Shown one piece after another: positions 1-12,933 of a stretch of DNA of 64,000 nucleotides. The translations under genes were made by a program, and so were the position numbers. The notes under the pieces were generated by a model. That model was not told the origin of the DNA and searched no databases. It saw only the letters and a list, made by a program, of their open reading frames with translations. How positions within the stretch are numbered: position 1 is the stretch's first letter; each line of letters opens with the position of its first letter. Origin of the DNA: Nocardiopsis sp. ATB16-24 (GTDB lineage: Bacteria > Actinomycetota > Actinomycetes > Streptosporangiales > Streptosporangiaceae); NCBI RefSeq assembly GCF_030271535.1, contig NZ_JASCXJ010000017.1, forward strand, positions 62,001 through 126,000. The letters are read 5' to 3'.

Positions 1-1
1 C

Positions 2-124
2 GATCACACCACGGTGATGCACGCCGACCGCAAGGTCCGCGCGCTGATGGCCGAACGACGGTCCATCTACAACCAGGTCCACGAGCTCACCAGTCGTATC
101 AAGGACCAGCCCTCCCTGACCTGA
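2..124 (+). CDS. dnaA: DnaA, C-terminal end (partial)
   Basis: Only the last 40 codons are in the window, in frame 2, ending at TGA 122-124. The fragment contains [12 protein letters not shown], the end of domain IV of the replication initiator. The DHTTV segment belongs to the HTH signature that reads DnaA boxes in the major groove. It lies directly upstream of a DnaA-box-rich origin and dnaN, the standard actinobacterial order. The start and the AAA+ ATPase domain are outside the window. Identification rests on the motif plus context and is secure. Confidence 0.95.
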   Translation, partial: DHTTVMHADRKVRALMAERRSIYNQVHELTSRIKDQPSLT

Positions 125-148
125 GGCACGGTCCCCGTGCACGGACAG

Positions 149-180
149 GGGGAGGGGGCACCGGCCGGTGCCCCCTCCCC
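149..180 (+). terminator. Hairpin downstream of dnaA
   Basis: A perfect 32-nt palindrome made of two 16-nt G/C-rich arms begins 24 nt after the dnaA stop. It has no U-tract, as is usual in high-GC actinomycetes. It probably ends the dnaA transcript and keeps it out of the origin. Confidence 0.7.
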
Positions 181-259
181 TCCTCCGCCGACAGGGAGTC
201 GATTCCCCCTGTCGTCGTGTCGCTCTGTGGACATGTCTCCCCGTGGCCTCGTGCACAGG

Positions 260-980
260 GAGACAGGCCGGTTATCCACAGGGCTCCCGCCACCAGAGAC
301 GAGTTATCCACAGCCTTGTGTGGAGGAACGCCCACCTCTGGAGGGATTCGCCTCCTCTGTGGTCACCACCGGCCGTTCCTACCCCGAACAGGCCGTATCC
401 CCTGGTTCTCCGTCTCCTGAAAGCCCTGCCACGTCCCGCGTGCCGACCTGGTCACACAACCTTTCCCATGCTCAATGTCAAGGACCGGACGAGGCCCTGT
501 GGACAACGCTGTGCACAGCCTGTTTGCCCGGGTTGCGGTGGTCTGGAAGGCGGCTGGAAAAAAATTTTTGGGACTTCTCCACGAAGTTATCCACAGGCAA
601 GGGGGTGAATCTGTGGATAACCCTGTGGACAACCTGTGGAAAACTACTCTCCGGCTGTGGGTAACTGCCCCCTGCTCTGTGGACAGGGCACCATGTCATC
701 CGACCACCCGACCACCGGGTGTTGTGGACAACATGGGGAAAACCTGTGGACGAAGCTGTGGACACAGTGTGGAAAACCTGGGGACACCTCTGTCCGTCCA
801 CAGGGCACGCGAGTTGTCCACAGCGTTTCCCACAGGGCCTGTGGACAAAAATCCACGGGGTGACCTGCGGAAACAGTGGTTATCCACACTATCCACAGGC
901 CCTACTACTACTGCGCACCTTCATTAACCAAGATGTGGCTTCACAACCGCTCCGCGAAAAATCTGTGGACAACTCTCCGA
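260..980. other. oriC: Chromosomal replication origin oriC with a DnaA-box array
   Basis: The 1.1-kb dnaA-dnaN gap holds at least 14 nonamers matching TT(A/G)TCCACA or close variants, in both orientations. Perfect TTATCCACA lies at 272-280, 304-312, 587-595 and 880-888, and on the minus strand at 612-620. TTGTCCACA lies at 814-822, and on the minus strand at 624-632, 723-731, 840-848 and 964-972. Weaker boxes lie at 635-643, 656-664, 768-776 and 889-897. A short A/T run at 557-570 is the only clearly AT-rich segment in the box field and is a candidate unwinding site. No gene is supported between 125 and 1253; ORFs there are produced by the boxes. Replication would run rightwards through dnaN. 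Confidence 0.95.
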
Positions 981-1253
981 TCCGGGTGCGACACCAGCCG
1001 GTCGCCGAGCCGGCAGCGGCAGGGGATGAATCCGGGTAACGTGTGGTCTCGCCCCTGTCCTCCGCCGCCCGGATCCGGACGGTGACACCCCACGGGTCCG
1101 AGGCGACTCCCTGCGGCACGGACGGACCGCGCATCCACGTGGTCCTTCGTCCACAGCCCTGTTGACGGAGCCCTCGACAGACCCACAGATCCACGAGCTG
1201 CAACGTTGAGGCTTCGACCGGCACCGCCGGTCGTGCGGAAAGTGAGTCGGAAA

Positions 1254-2393
1254 GTGAAGTTCCGGGTCGAACGCGACGTATTGGCCGAGGCTGTCGCCTG
1301 GACCGCGCGCACACTCCCGACGCGCCCCTCGGTTCCGGTGCTCGTCGGCATCCTGCTGGAGGCCGGTGAGTTCGACGGCCGTCAACAGCTGCGTCTGTCC
1401 GGCTTCGACTACGAGGTCTCCACCCAGGCCGCGGTGGACGTCGAGGTGGAGGAGCCGGGCAAGGTCCTGGTCACCGGAAAACTCCTGGCGGAGATCACCC
1501 GGAACCTTCCCTCACAGCCTGTGGAGGTCTCCACCGACGGCCCCAAGGTCGTCGTCACCGGCGGCAGCGCGAAGTTCACCCTGACCACCATGCCGGTGGA
1601 GGACTACCCCACGCTCCCGGAGATGCCCGGTGTGAGCGGAACCGTCGGCAGTGACGCCTTCGCCGCCGCGGTCAGCCAGGTGGCCGTCGCCGCCGGGCGC
1701 GACGACACCCTCCCGATGCTCACCGGTGTACGCGTGGAGATCGAGGGCGAGACCATCACGCTGGCCTCCACCGACCGCTACCGCCTGGCCGTGCGCGAGC
1801 TCACCTGGAAGCCGGAGAACCCCGAGCTGTCCGCGGTCGCCCTCGTGCCGGCCAAGACCCTCCACGACACGGCCAAGTCGCTGACCTCGGGCGCCGAGAT
1901 CTCGATCGCGCTCTCCAGCGGCGACACCGGCGAGGGCATGATCGGCTTCGAGGGCGGAGGCCGTCGTACCACCACCCGCCTGCTGGACGGAGAGTTCCCC
2001 AAGTACCGGGCGCTTCTTCCGGACACCTTCAACTCCGTCGCCGAGGTCGGTCGCCAGGAGTTCGTGGAGGCCGTCAAGCGCGTCTCGCTGGTCGCCGAGC
2101 GCAACACTCCGCTGCGTCTGTCCTTCACCCAGGGACAGCTGGTCCTGGAGGCGGGCACCGGTGAGGAGGCCCAGGCCGTGGAGGTCCTGGAGGCGGACCT
2201 GGAGGGCGACGACATCCAGATCGCCTTCAACTCCGGCTTCCTGCTGGACGGACTCGGCGCCATCGGCACCGACGTGGCCCGGATGAACTTCACCACCTCG
2301 ACCAAGCCGTCGATCCTCACCGGCAAGCCCGCGGAGGAGGGTTCCTCCCCCGAATACCGCTACCTGATCATGCCGGTGCGTCAGCCGGGCTGA
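1254..2393 (+). CDS. dnaN: DNA polymerase III beta sliding clamp
   Basis: The 379-aa product is the usual length for the ring-shaped clamp that tethers Pol III to DNA. The N-terminus from the GTG at 1254 reads MKFRVERDVLAEAV, the typical first strand and helix. The C-terminus ends YRYLIMPVRQPG, the conserved P-M-(R/P) tail that helps form the protein-binding pocket. The frame is open 16 codons further upstream to 1206, but that extension has no clamp homology and passes through two other GTGs, so 1254 is preferred. It is the first gene after oriC and is co-directional with the fork. Confidence 0.96.
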   Translation: MKFRVERDVLAEAVAWTARTLPTRPSVPVLVGILLEAGEFDGRQQLRLSGFDYEVSTQAAVDVEVEEPGKVLVTGKLLAEITRNLPSQPVEVSTDGPKVVVTGGSAKFTLTTMPVEDYPTLPEMPGVSGTVGSDAFAAAVSQVAVAAGRDDTLPMLTGVRVEIEGETITLASTDRYRLAVRELTWKPENPELSAVALVPAKTLHDTAKSLTSGAEISIALSSGDTGEGMIGFEGGGRRTTTRLLDGEFPKYRALLPDTFNSVAEVGRQEFVEAVKRVSLVAERNTPLRLSFTQGQLVLEAGTGEEAQAVEVLEADLEGDDIQIAFNSGFLLDGLGAIGTDVARMNFTTSTKPSILTGKPAEEGSSPEYRYLIMPVRQPG

Positions 2394-2487
2394 TCCGCGT
2401 CCGGTTCGATTGACTGGTATCTGCCGAAACGATCCGTGATCCGGACCGTTCGGCCCTCCAACCACAGGCGGCGAAGGGGAGCAGCAC

Positions 2488-3381
2488 ATGCAGCTCGGAA
2501 TGATCGGTCTCGGCAAGATGGGCGGCAACATGGCCGTCCGCCTCCGGGAGAAGGGTCACGAGGTCATCGGCTACGACAGGTCCTCACCGGAGCGCGACGT
2601 CGACACCTTGGTCGAGCTGGTCGGTCGTCTGGCGGCCCCGCGGGTGATCTGGGTGATGGTCCCCGCGGGCGAACCCACCGCCTCGACGGTCGCCGAGCTG
2701 GGCGACCTGCTGGAGGAGGGCGACCTCGTCATCGAGGGCGGCAACTCCCACTACGCCGACGACCGCATCCGTGCCAAGTCCCTGGCGGAGAAGGGCATCG
2801 GTTACCTCGACGTCGGCGTCAGCGGAGGGGTCTGGGGCCGTCAGAACGGCTACGGCATCATGGTCGGCGGCCCGCAGGAGGACGTGGAGCGCGTCCGTCC
2901 GATCTTCGACGCGCTGACCCCCGACGAAGGCGGCGGCTTCGTCCACGCCGGACGTGTCGGCGCCGGGCACTTCGTGAAGATGGTCCACAACGGCATCGAG
3001 TACGGCATGATGCAGTCCCTCGGCGAGGGCTATGAGCTCATGGTCGCCTCCGGCCTCGTGGACGACGTCCCCGGCACCTTCGAGAGCTGGCGTGAGGGCA
3101 CGGTGGTGCGCTCCTGGCTGCTCGACCTGGTCTCCAAGGCCCTGGAGGAGGACCCGGACCTGTCGAGCCTGCGCGGTTACGCCGAGGACTCCGGTGAAGG
3201 GCGCTGGACCGTCCAGGCCGCCGTGGACCTGGCGGTCCCGGCCCCGGCGATCACCGCCTCCCTCTACGCCCGGTTCGCCTCTCGCCAGGACGACAGTCCG
3301 GCGATGAAGGTCGTGGCGGCACTGCGTCAGCAGTTCGGCGGACACCCGGTGCACCGGGCCGAGACGTCCTCGGACGTCTGA
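2488..3381 (+). CDS. gnd: 6-phosphogluconate dehydrogenase, decarboxylating (short type)
   Basis: The 297-aa enzyme would oxidise 6-phosphogluconate to ribulose 5-phosphate and CO2 in the pentose phosphate pathway. A Rossmann motif GLGKMGGNMAVRL starts at residue 7. GGNSHYADD at about 84-92 is the substrate loop. HFVKMVHNGIEYG at 161-173 carries the catalytic Lys164 and Glu171. The length marks the short GndA-like class (about 300 aa) rather than the 470-aa class; its cofactor preference is not visible. The gene sits between dnaN and recF, as in Streptomyces and relatives. The start ATG follows GGCGAAGGGGAGCAGCAC, a good ribosome site. Confidence 0.93.
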   Translation: MQLGMIGLGKMGGNMAVRLREKGHEVIGYDRSSPERDVDTLVELVGRLAAPRVIWVMVPAGEPTASTVAELGDLLEEGDLVIEGGNSHYADDRIRAKSLAEKGIGYLDVGVSGGVWGRQNGYGIMVGGPQEDVERVRPIFDALTPDEGGGFVHAGRVGAGHFVKMVHNGIEYGMMQSLGEGYELMVASGLVDDVPGTFESWREGTVVRSWLLDLVSKALEEDPDLSSLRGYAEDSGEGRWTVQAAVDLAVPAPAITASLYARFASRQDDSPAMKVVAALRQQFGGHPVHRAETSSDV

Positions 3382-3489
3382 GCCGCCCACCACCCCTCGC
3401 GCATCTGGGGGCGCGCCGACCACGGACGCCCCCCGGACCCCCCTTCCCCGCTCCGTTCTCCCGTGCCGCTGTTTCAGGAGGAAGGCCGG

Positions 3490-4623
3490 ATGTACGTATC
3501 CCACCTGCAACTGGCCGACTTCCGCTCCTACAGTGAGGTCCTGCTGGAGATGGGCCCCGGAGTGAACGTCTTCGTCGGCGCCAACGGTGAGGGCAAGACC
3601 AACCTGGTCGAGGCGGTCGGCTATGTCGCCACCCTCGGCAGCCACCGGGTCTCCTCCGACGCCCCGCTCGTCCGCCAGGGCGCGCCCCGCGCGATCATCC
3701 GGGCCAAGGTGGTGCGCGACGACAGGTCCATGGTGGTGGACCTGGAGCTCAACCCCGGGCGGGCCAACCGTGCCCGGATCAACCAGGCGCCCGCGGGGCG
3801 CCCCCGTGACGTCCTGGGGATTCTGCGCGCCGTACTGTTCGCTCCCGAGGACCTGGCCCTGGTCAAGGGTGACCCGGGTGAGCGGCGACGTTTCCTCGAC
3901 GACCTGCTGGTGGCCCGCACACCCCGCATGGCGGGTGTGCGGGCGGACTACGACAAGGTGCTCAAGCAGCGCAACGCCCTGCTCAAGTCGGCCTCCGGTC
4001 GGATGTTCGGACAGCGTTCCAGGCCCGACCTCGGCACGCTGGAGGTGTGGAGCGACCACCTGGCGGAGGCTGGCGCCGAACTGCTGGCCGCCCGACTCGA
4101 ACTGGTGGAGGAACTGCGTCCGAGGATCGCCCGGGCCTACGCCGGTCTGACCGACTCGGGCGGCCCCGCCGTGCCCCACTACCGGAGCGGGGCGTTCCCC
4201 GAGGACGAACCGCCGCCGACCAGCCGTCCACAGCTCGCGGAGGCGCTGCGCGCGGCCATGGACGAGGCCGGGGAGCGTGAACTCCAGCGCGGCGTCAGCC
4301 TGGTGGGACCCCACCGCGACGACCTCCACCTGTATCTGGGGGAGCTGCCCACCAAGGGCTACGCCAGCCAGGGCGAGTCCTGGTCCTACGCGCTCTCGCT
4401 CAAGTTGGCCGCCTTCGACCTGTTGCGCTCCGACGGCGACGACCCGGTGCTCATCCTGGACGATGTCTTCGCCGAGCTCGATAGCGAACGTCGCCGCAGG
4501 TTGGTCGAGCGGGTACGGGACGCCGAACAGGTCCTGGTGACCGCGGCGGTGGCCGAGGACATCCCCCAGGAGTTGGACGGGGTCCGGTTCGGGGTCCGTG
4601 AGGGGGGCGTCGAGAGTGAGTGA
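3490..4623 (+). CDS. recF: DNA replication and repair protein RecF
   Basis: This 377-aa SMC-like ATPase works with RecO and RecR to load RecA on gapped DNA. Walker A is GANGEGKT at residues 30-37, and a C-terminal Walker B/D-loop reads [16 protein letters not shown]. The N-terminal [14 protein letters not shown] is typical. A longer frame starts at 3463, but the ATG at 3490 has AGGAGGAAGG just upstream and matches the family start. The end overlaps the next gene by 8 nt, so the two are translationally coupled. Confidence 0.95.
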   Translation: MYVSHLQLADFRSYSEVLLEMGPGVNVFVGANGEGKTNLVEAVGYVATLGSHRVSSDAPLVRQGAPRAIIRAKVVRDDRSMVVDLELNPGRANRARINQAPAGRPRDVLGILRAVLFAPEDLALVKGDPGERRRFLDDLLVARTPRMAGVRADYDKVLKQRNALLKSASGRMFGQRSRPDLGTLEVWSDHLAEAGAELLAARLELVEELRPRIARAYAGLTDSGGPAVPHYRSGAFPEDEPPPTSRPQLAEALRAAMDEAGERELQRGVSLVGPHRDDLHLYLGELPTKGYASQGESWSYALSLKLAAFDLLRSDGDDPVLILDDVFAELDSERRRRLVERVRDAEQVLVTAAVAEDIPQELDGVRFGVREGGVESE

Positions 4624-5206
4624 GGGTCGTCCACACCCTGTGGAACGTCTTCCCGCCTCCGGTCGCGGGATGTGGGGCGGTGACGGTTCCCCTCCACAGC
4701 CTGTGGACAAAGGTCGACGGGCGGCCGGACCGCCTTCCTCGCCTCCCTTGTCTCCCTCCTCCGCTCCGGTGACCTCCTCCGTCGGCTCGGGAGCGGACCT
4801 GGCCCGCCAGGCGCTGGCCCGTGCCCGCGCCGAGGCCAAGGAGCGGGGAGCGGTGCCGCGCGGCGTCGCGCGCTCACGCCCGCGTGGCCGATTGCGGCCA
4901 CGCAACGAACCCCAGATGTTCGGTGAGGCGGTGCGCACATGGCTGATCGAGCACGGCTGGCAGGAGCAGGTGGCCGTCGGTGGCGTGTTCGGTCGCTGGT
5001 CCGACATCGTGGGCGAGTTCAATGCGAAGAAGCTCCGTCCCGAGAGCTATTCGGACGGCGAACTCGTCGTGGTGGCCGATTCCGCGACGATGGCGACCCA
5101 GGCGCGGGCGATGGTGCGTGATCTGATGCGCCGTCTCAACCAGGAGTTGGGTGAGGGGACGGTGGTCTCCATCAAGGTCCGGGGCCCGGGTTCCCGGCGG
5201 CGTTGA
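4616..5206 (+). CDS. DciA-like (DUF721) replication protein
   Basis: This 196-aa protein has a low-complexity basic N-terminal half (about 1-95) and a C-terminal DUF721/DciA domain. Characteristic stretches are [22 protein letters not shown] and [18 protein letters not shown]. DciA is the ancestral loader or operator of the DnaB helicase in bacteria lacking DnaC/DnaI, and in actinobacteria its gene lies between recF and gyrB, as here. GTG 4616 is preferred because it gives an 8-nt overlap with recF and a G-rich ribosome site; GTG 4598 is the alternative. DnaA-box-like palindromes lie inside its 5' coding region (4630-4710). Confidence 0.85.
   Translation: MSEGRPHPVERLPASGRGMWGGDGSPPQPVDKGRRAAGPPSSPPLSPSSAPVTSSVGSGADLARQALARARAEAKERGAVPRGVARSRPRGRLRPRNEPQMFGEAVRTWLIEHGWQEQVAVGGVFGRWSDIVGEFNAKKLRPESYSDGELVVVADSATMATQARAMVRDLMRRLNQELGEGTVVSIKVRGPGSRRR
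4693..4710. promoter_or_regulatory. Overlapping inverted DnaA boxes inside the dciA-like gene
   Basis: TCCACAG-C-CTGTGGACAA contains a perfect minus-strand TTGTCCACA box (4702-4710) facing a TCCACAG half-box. A looser TCCACA-CCC-TGTGGA palindrome lies at 4630-4644. These may be secondary DnaA sites near the origin. Confidence 0.5.
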
Positions 5207-5241
5207 GGGGGACCGCGCCGACGCGTTCGACTCCCGACCCG

Positions 5242-5259
5242 TCCACAGCCTGTGGATAT
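5242..5259. promoter_or_regulatory. DnaA-box palindrome in the dciA-gyrB gap
   Basis: The 464-nt gap 5207-5671 contains a perfect TCCACAG-C-CTGTGGA palindrome (5242-5256) running into TGTGGATAT, one mismatch from a DnaA box. Otherwise the gap should hold the gyrB promoter. TATCAT at 5477-5482 could be a -10 element, but no convincing -35 was found. No small gene is supported in the gap. Confidence 0.45.
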
Positions 5260-5563
5260 CCGCAGATCAGTGCCTGTTCTCCCCTTCGGGTGGATGCCGG
5301 GAGCGCGGACGTCGACCGCCGGAGCGTGTTCTCCTGGCACCCCGCCGTGATCGCCACTCAACTGCACCGGGACTTGCCCGGAGGGTCTCCCGCGTGTAGG
5401 GACTCGTCTCCCTCCCTGAACGGTCGTTGTGGTGCGGCACAGGGCCGTCGATGCCACTTTGTCGTACCGCGCGGGGTATCATGAAGACGGTTCTTCAGAC
5501 GCCTGTAGCCGGTACCACGCCCCCAAGAAGAGGATGGGCGGACGGGCCTGCGGCGGACGGTGA

Positions 5564-7606
<2,043 letters not shown>

Positions 7607-7615
7607 GGAACCCCG

Positions 7616-7639
7616 CGTCCGGGGCGATCGCCCCGGACG
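7616..7639 (+). terminator. Perfect palindrome between gyrB and gyrA
   Basis: A 24-nt perfect palindrome made of two 12-nt GC-rich arms lies 9 nt after the gyrB stop. It may terminate some gyrB transcripts or shape the gyrB-gyrA mRNA. Its role cannot be decided from sequence. Confidence 0.5.
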
Positions 7640-7682
7640 GTGGACCACGCTCGAACAAGCTTGATAGAAGGGATCGACATCC

Positions 7683-10280
<2,598 letters not shown>

Positions 10281-10301
10281 ACTGCGCGTTAAGCCCCATA
10301 A

Positions 10302-10338
10302 GGGACGCGGGGTCCGGACGAACCGGACCCCGCGTCCC
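10302..10338 (+). terminator. Terminator after gyrA
   Basis: A perfect 16-bp GC-rich stem with a 5-nt loop (ACGAA, 10318-10322) begins 21 nt after the gyrA stop. It lacks a U-tract. Confidence 0.75.
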
Positions 10339-10388
10339 CGGTAGCGCCAATTACCCGCCCTCAAGGAAAGTCCAGCGGTAACGTTTCT

Positions 10389-11108
10389 ATGTCTGACAAC
10401 CAGCGGAACACCACCACGAACGAATCCGAGCCGGAAACGGCGGAGACCGCCGGCAGCGGGGACGTGGAGACGGCCGGGAAGGACACGGCGAGGACGGGGG
10501 GCACCGTGGCCGCCGAGGCCTCCGGAGAAGACGCTCCGGCCACGACGGAGGAGGGCTCCGCCGAGGCCGAGAAGGTCGTCGCCGAGGACGACCCGGCGAA
10601 GGCGGAGGAGCCGGCGGCCCCCACCGGAGCGGACGTGGCGGAGGACCGCGCGCAAGCGGGGGGAACGCCAGTGTCCGAAACGAAGTCGTCGGTGCCCAAG
10701 GGCCCGAACGCCGTGAAGGCGACCATGTCCAGCCGGAAGGCACACCTGACGGTCTCCCGTGTGGAGCCCTGGTCGGTGATGAAGTTCAGCTTCGTCGTCT
10801 CCCTGGTGTGCTTCATCATCCTGTTCGTGGCGGTCACGGTGGTCTACGTGACGCTGTCGATGCTGGGCGTGTTCGAGGAGCTGACCAAGATGATCACCGC
10901 GCTCCTGGAGGGCGACGGTGGCGAGGACGAGCTCGGGCTCAACCCCGCCGCCTGGTTCTCACCGGGGCGCGTGCTGGGCTACACCGGTGTGGTCGGCGCA
11001 CTGAACATCGTGCTGATCACCGCGCTGTCCACGGTGGGGGCGATGCTGTACAACCTGGTCGCCGACCTGGTGGGAGGCCTGGACGTGACGCTCTCCGAGG
11101 CGGAGTAG
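10389..11108 (+). CDS. DUF3566 transmembrane protein
   Basis: The 239-aa protein has an acidic, Ala/Glu/Thr-rich, probably disordered N-terminal half (1-115). A DUF3566 domain follows, with two hydrophobic segments: about 131-155 (KFSFVVSLVCFIILFVAVTV) and about 200-225. Members of this family lie directly downstream of gyrA in many actinobacteria; their function is not established. The ATG at 10389 follows a promoter-sized gap after the gyrA terminator, so it may have its own promoter. It is not a member of the gyrase complex as far as is known. Confidence 0.85.
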   Translation: MSDNQRNTTTNESEPETAETAGSGDVETAGKDTARTGGTVAAEASGEDAPATTEEGSAEAEKVVAEDDPAKAEEPAAPTGADVAEDRAQAGGTPVSETKSSVPKGPNAVKATMSSRKAHLTVSRVEPWSVMKFSFVVSLVCFIILFVAVTVVYVTLSMLGVFEELTKMITALLEGDGGEDELGLNPAAWFSPGRVLGYTGVVGALNIVLITALSTVGAMLYNLVADLVGGLDVTLSEAE

Positions 11109-11244
11109 GCGGTTCCGAGCACTCCCGTACGGGGGTAAAATGGGAGGTGAAGAGGGGCGCGTGGACCGCGTCCCGATTCACTTCCGCCTCCGCTCACCGG
11201 TTCGCTCCGGTCCTGAGGATGCGGTAGAGTTCCACTCGGAACGA

Positions 11245-11318
11245 GGGCGTATAGCTCAGTCGGTTAGAGCGCATCCCTGATAAGGATGAGGTCCGTGGTT
11301 CAAGTCCACGTACGCCCA
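11245..11318 (+). tRNA. tRNA-Ile (anticodon GAT)
   Basis: A 74-nt cloverleaf. The acceptor arms are GGGCGTA/TACGCCC with discriminator A. The D-loop has AGCTCAGTCGGTTAGAGC. The anticodon stem CATCC/GGATG has loop CTGATAA, and the T-arm is GTGG-TTCAAGT-CCAC. CCA is not encoded. TAGAGT at 11225-11230 is a possible -10. The tRNA-Ala that often follows in actinobacteria is not present before 11535. Confidence 0.97.
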
Positions 11319-11335
11319 CACAGTGTGTGAATCCC

Positions 11336-11370
11336 AGAGCCTTGCTCCTCCATCCGGAGAGCGAGGCTCT
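11336..11370 (+). terminator. Terminator after tRNA-Ile
   Basis: A 12-bp stem (11336-11347 with 11359-11370, one G-U pair) is followed by TTCTCTT. It ends the tRNA transcript. Confidence 0.75.
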
Positions 11371-11481
11371 TTCTCTTGCGGCACTCCCCCACGTGGAAGT
11401 CCCGTCCTCCTTCCGTCGGCGCCCGCGCTCCCCGGCACCGAGCGGTGTCGACAAGGCGCCGAACCGACACCAGGGGGAATC

Positions 11482-11513
11482 GCCATGTCGACTCGTCTCC
11501 CCGTCGACATGGC
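11482..11513. terminator. GTCGAC-type hairpin between convergent genes
   Basis: An 11-bp perfect stem GCCATGTCGAC / GTCGACATGGC with a 10-nt loop lies between the tRNA (+) and the lipoprotein gene (-). It belongs to a recurrent family of GTCGAC-containing hairpins at operon ends in this window and probably terminates the minus-strand operon. Confidence 0.6.
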
Positions 11514-11535
11514 TCCCCGCCCGAAGGAAGCGCGG

Positions 11536-12933
11536 TCAGTCGCATGAGCCGACCCGACCCGCGAGCGCGGCGTTGAGTTCGCACACCATGTCGTCGGGGT
11601 GCGGGTCGGGGGCGAACGGGTTGAGTTGGGTGTGCACGTGGTGGCGCAGGACCTCGCTCACATACGGGTAGTACGGGGTGCGCGGGCGCAGCCTTCCCTC
11701 CTCGACGGCGTCGCGTAGGCGGGTCCAGTACTCGCTGTCCGCCGGGTCCTCCGACTCCAGTTGGTAGCCGCTGCCGCGCGAGGGAAGCAGGCCGGACGCG
11801 TGGAGGTCCTCCTGCGCCTCCCTGCCGGTCAGGGACCTGACCAGGCTCCAGGCCTGGTCGGGGTGGCGCGATTCCTCGGTGACCGCCAGGCTGTGGCCGC
11901 CGAGCACCGCGACGGGCAGGGGCAGCACCCCGAAGGCCGGATCGTCTCCCTCCGCCTCACCGCCCCAGCCGACCCAGGTGAGGCCTTCCTGAAGGGTCTC
12001 GTCGCTCTGGGCGTCGGCTCTGAGCCGGGAGACGGCCCGGGGCCAGTGGCGCATGAACACCACGTCACCGCTGCGGAACCGGTTCAGGCTCTCCGCCTCC
12101 GTCTCCTCCAGGGCCGCGCGTGGGATGACACCGGTCTTCTCCTCACCGGGGTTCAGGCCCTCCTCCAGCACGCGCAGTCCTTGGAAGTCCCCGCTCGCGC
12201 TGGTGGCCACGGGGCAGTCGCCCCCTTCGTCCGCTTCGTGGAAGATCCCTCCGCCACCGGTGTCCGCTCCGGAACGGTCGTCCAGGATGAACTCCAGGGC
12301 GTTCACGGTCAGCCCCTCGTAGTTGCCGAACTGGCCGGTGTACCCGTGGGCCAACCCGTGTTCGTCCCGTACCTCCTCCGCCAGTTCGAGCAGCCCGCGC
12401 CAACCGTCGGTGGCGGTCCGCTCGGTGATCTCCTCCGGATCCACCAGGTCCGCGCGGTAGTAGAGCAGCCCGACGTCCATGTGGAACGGCACCGCCCACG
12501 CCTGGTCGCGATGACACACGGCGTCCCGGGACCGATCCAGGAAGCCGCCCCATCCCAGGAGTTCGTTCTCGGTGTCCACCGGTAGCAACCACTCCCGTTC
12601 GACGAACTCCGGCACCCACTGGTTGTCGAGCGCCAGGACGTCATAGGTCAGATCGTCGGACTGCATCGCCACGGCCAACTGGGAGCGCTGCTCGTCCGCC
12701 TCGGGGGCCAGCCACTGAACGTCGACCCTCCAGCCCTCGTTGGCCTCCTCCCACCGTTGGACGAGCCGCATGTACACCCCGTCCTCACCGGACTCCTCCG
12801 TGGCGGTGACGTCCACGGCCAGGGCGATGCGGACCACCTGGTCATCCGGTGCCGTGCACGCGGTCGGGCCCAGTAACAGAAGCGGCAGCGCGGCGCATGC
12901 GAGGGTGTGGGGTAGGGCCGGACGAGTGCTCAC
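11536..12933 (-). CDS. Extracellular solute-binding lipoprotein (ABC-type family 1) of the trypsin/trypco2 locus
   Basis: From GTG 12933 the 465-aa product has a lipoprotein signal peptide ending LGPTAC, with the lipidated Cys at 26. It continues as a sugar-type periplasmic-binding protein: VVRIALAVDVTATEESGEDG, then YDVLALDNQWVPEF and the hinge region AWAVPFHMDVGLLYYR. No permease or ATPase genes lie nearby, so it is not part of a standard transporter. It overlaps the upstream fusion gene by 4 nt (GTGA), and that gene carries its own substrate-binding-like domain. This suggests a paired sensing role at the cell surface. A longer open frame to 13224 is antisense noise over the neighbour. Confidence 0.8.
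   Translation of the reverse strand: MSTRPALPHTLACAALPLLLLGPTACTAPDDQVVRIALAVDVTATEESGEDGVYMRLVQRWEEANEGWRVDVQWLAPEADEQRSQLAVAMQSDDLTYDVLALDNQWVPEFVEREWLLPVDTENELLGWGGFLDRSRDAVCHRDQAWAVPFHMDVGLLYYRADLVDPEEITERTATDGWRGLLELAEEVRDEHGLAHGYTGQFGNYEGLTVNALEFILDDRSGADTGGGGIFHEADEGGDCPVATSASGDFQGLRVLEEGLNPGEEKTGVIPRAALEETEAESLNRFRSGDVVFMRHWPRAVSRLRADAQSDETLQEGLTWVGWGGEAEGDDPAFGVLPLPVAVLGGHSLAVTEESRHPDQAWSLVRSLTGREAQEDLHASGLLPSRGSGYQLESEDPADSEYWTRLRDAVEEGRLRPRTPYYPYVSEVLRHHVHTQLNPFAPDPHPDDMVCELNAALAGRVGSCD

Noticed and set aside
137-1039. Several 60-175-codon frames in oriC
   Set aside because: They are produced by repeated DnaA boxes (TGTGGA/TCCACA translate to Val-Asp, Ser-Thr and similar) and overlap one another on both strands.
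2584-5022. 812-codon open frame on the minus strand over gnd, recF and the dciA-like gene
   Set aside because: It is antisense to three well-supported genes, and its composition is that expected from reading G/C-rich third positions backwards. No domain is visible.
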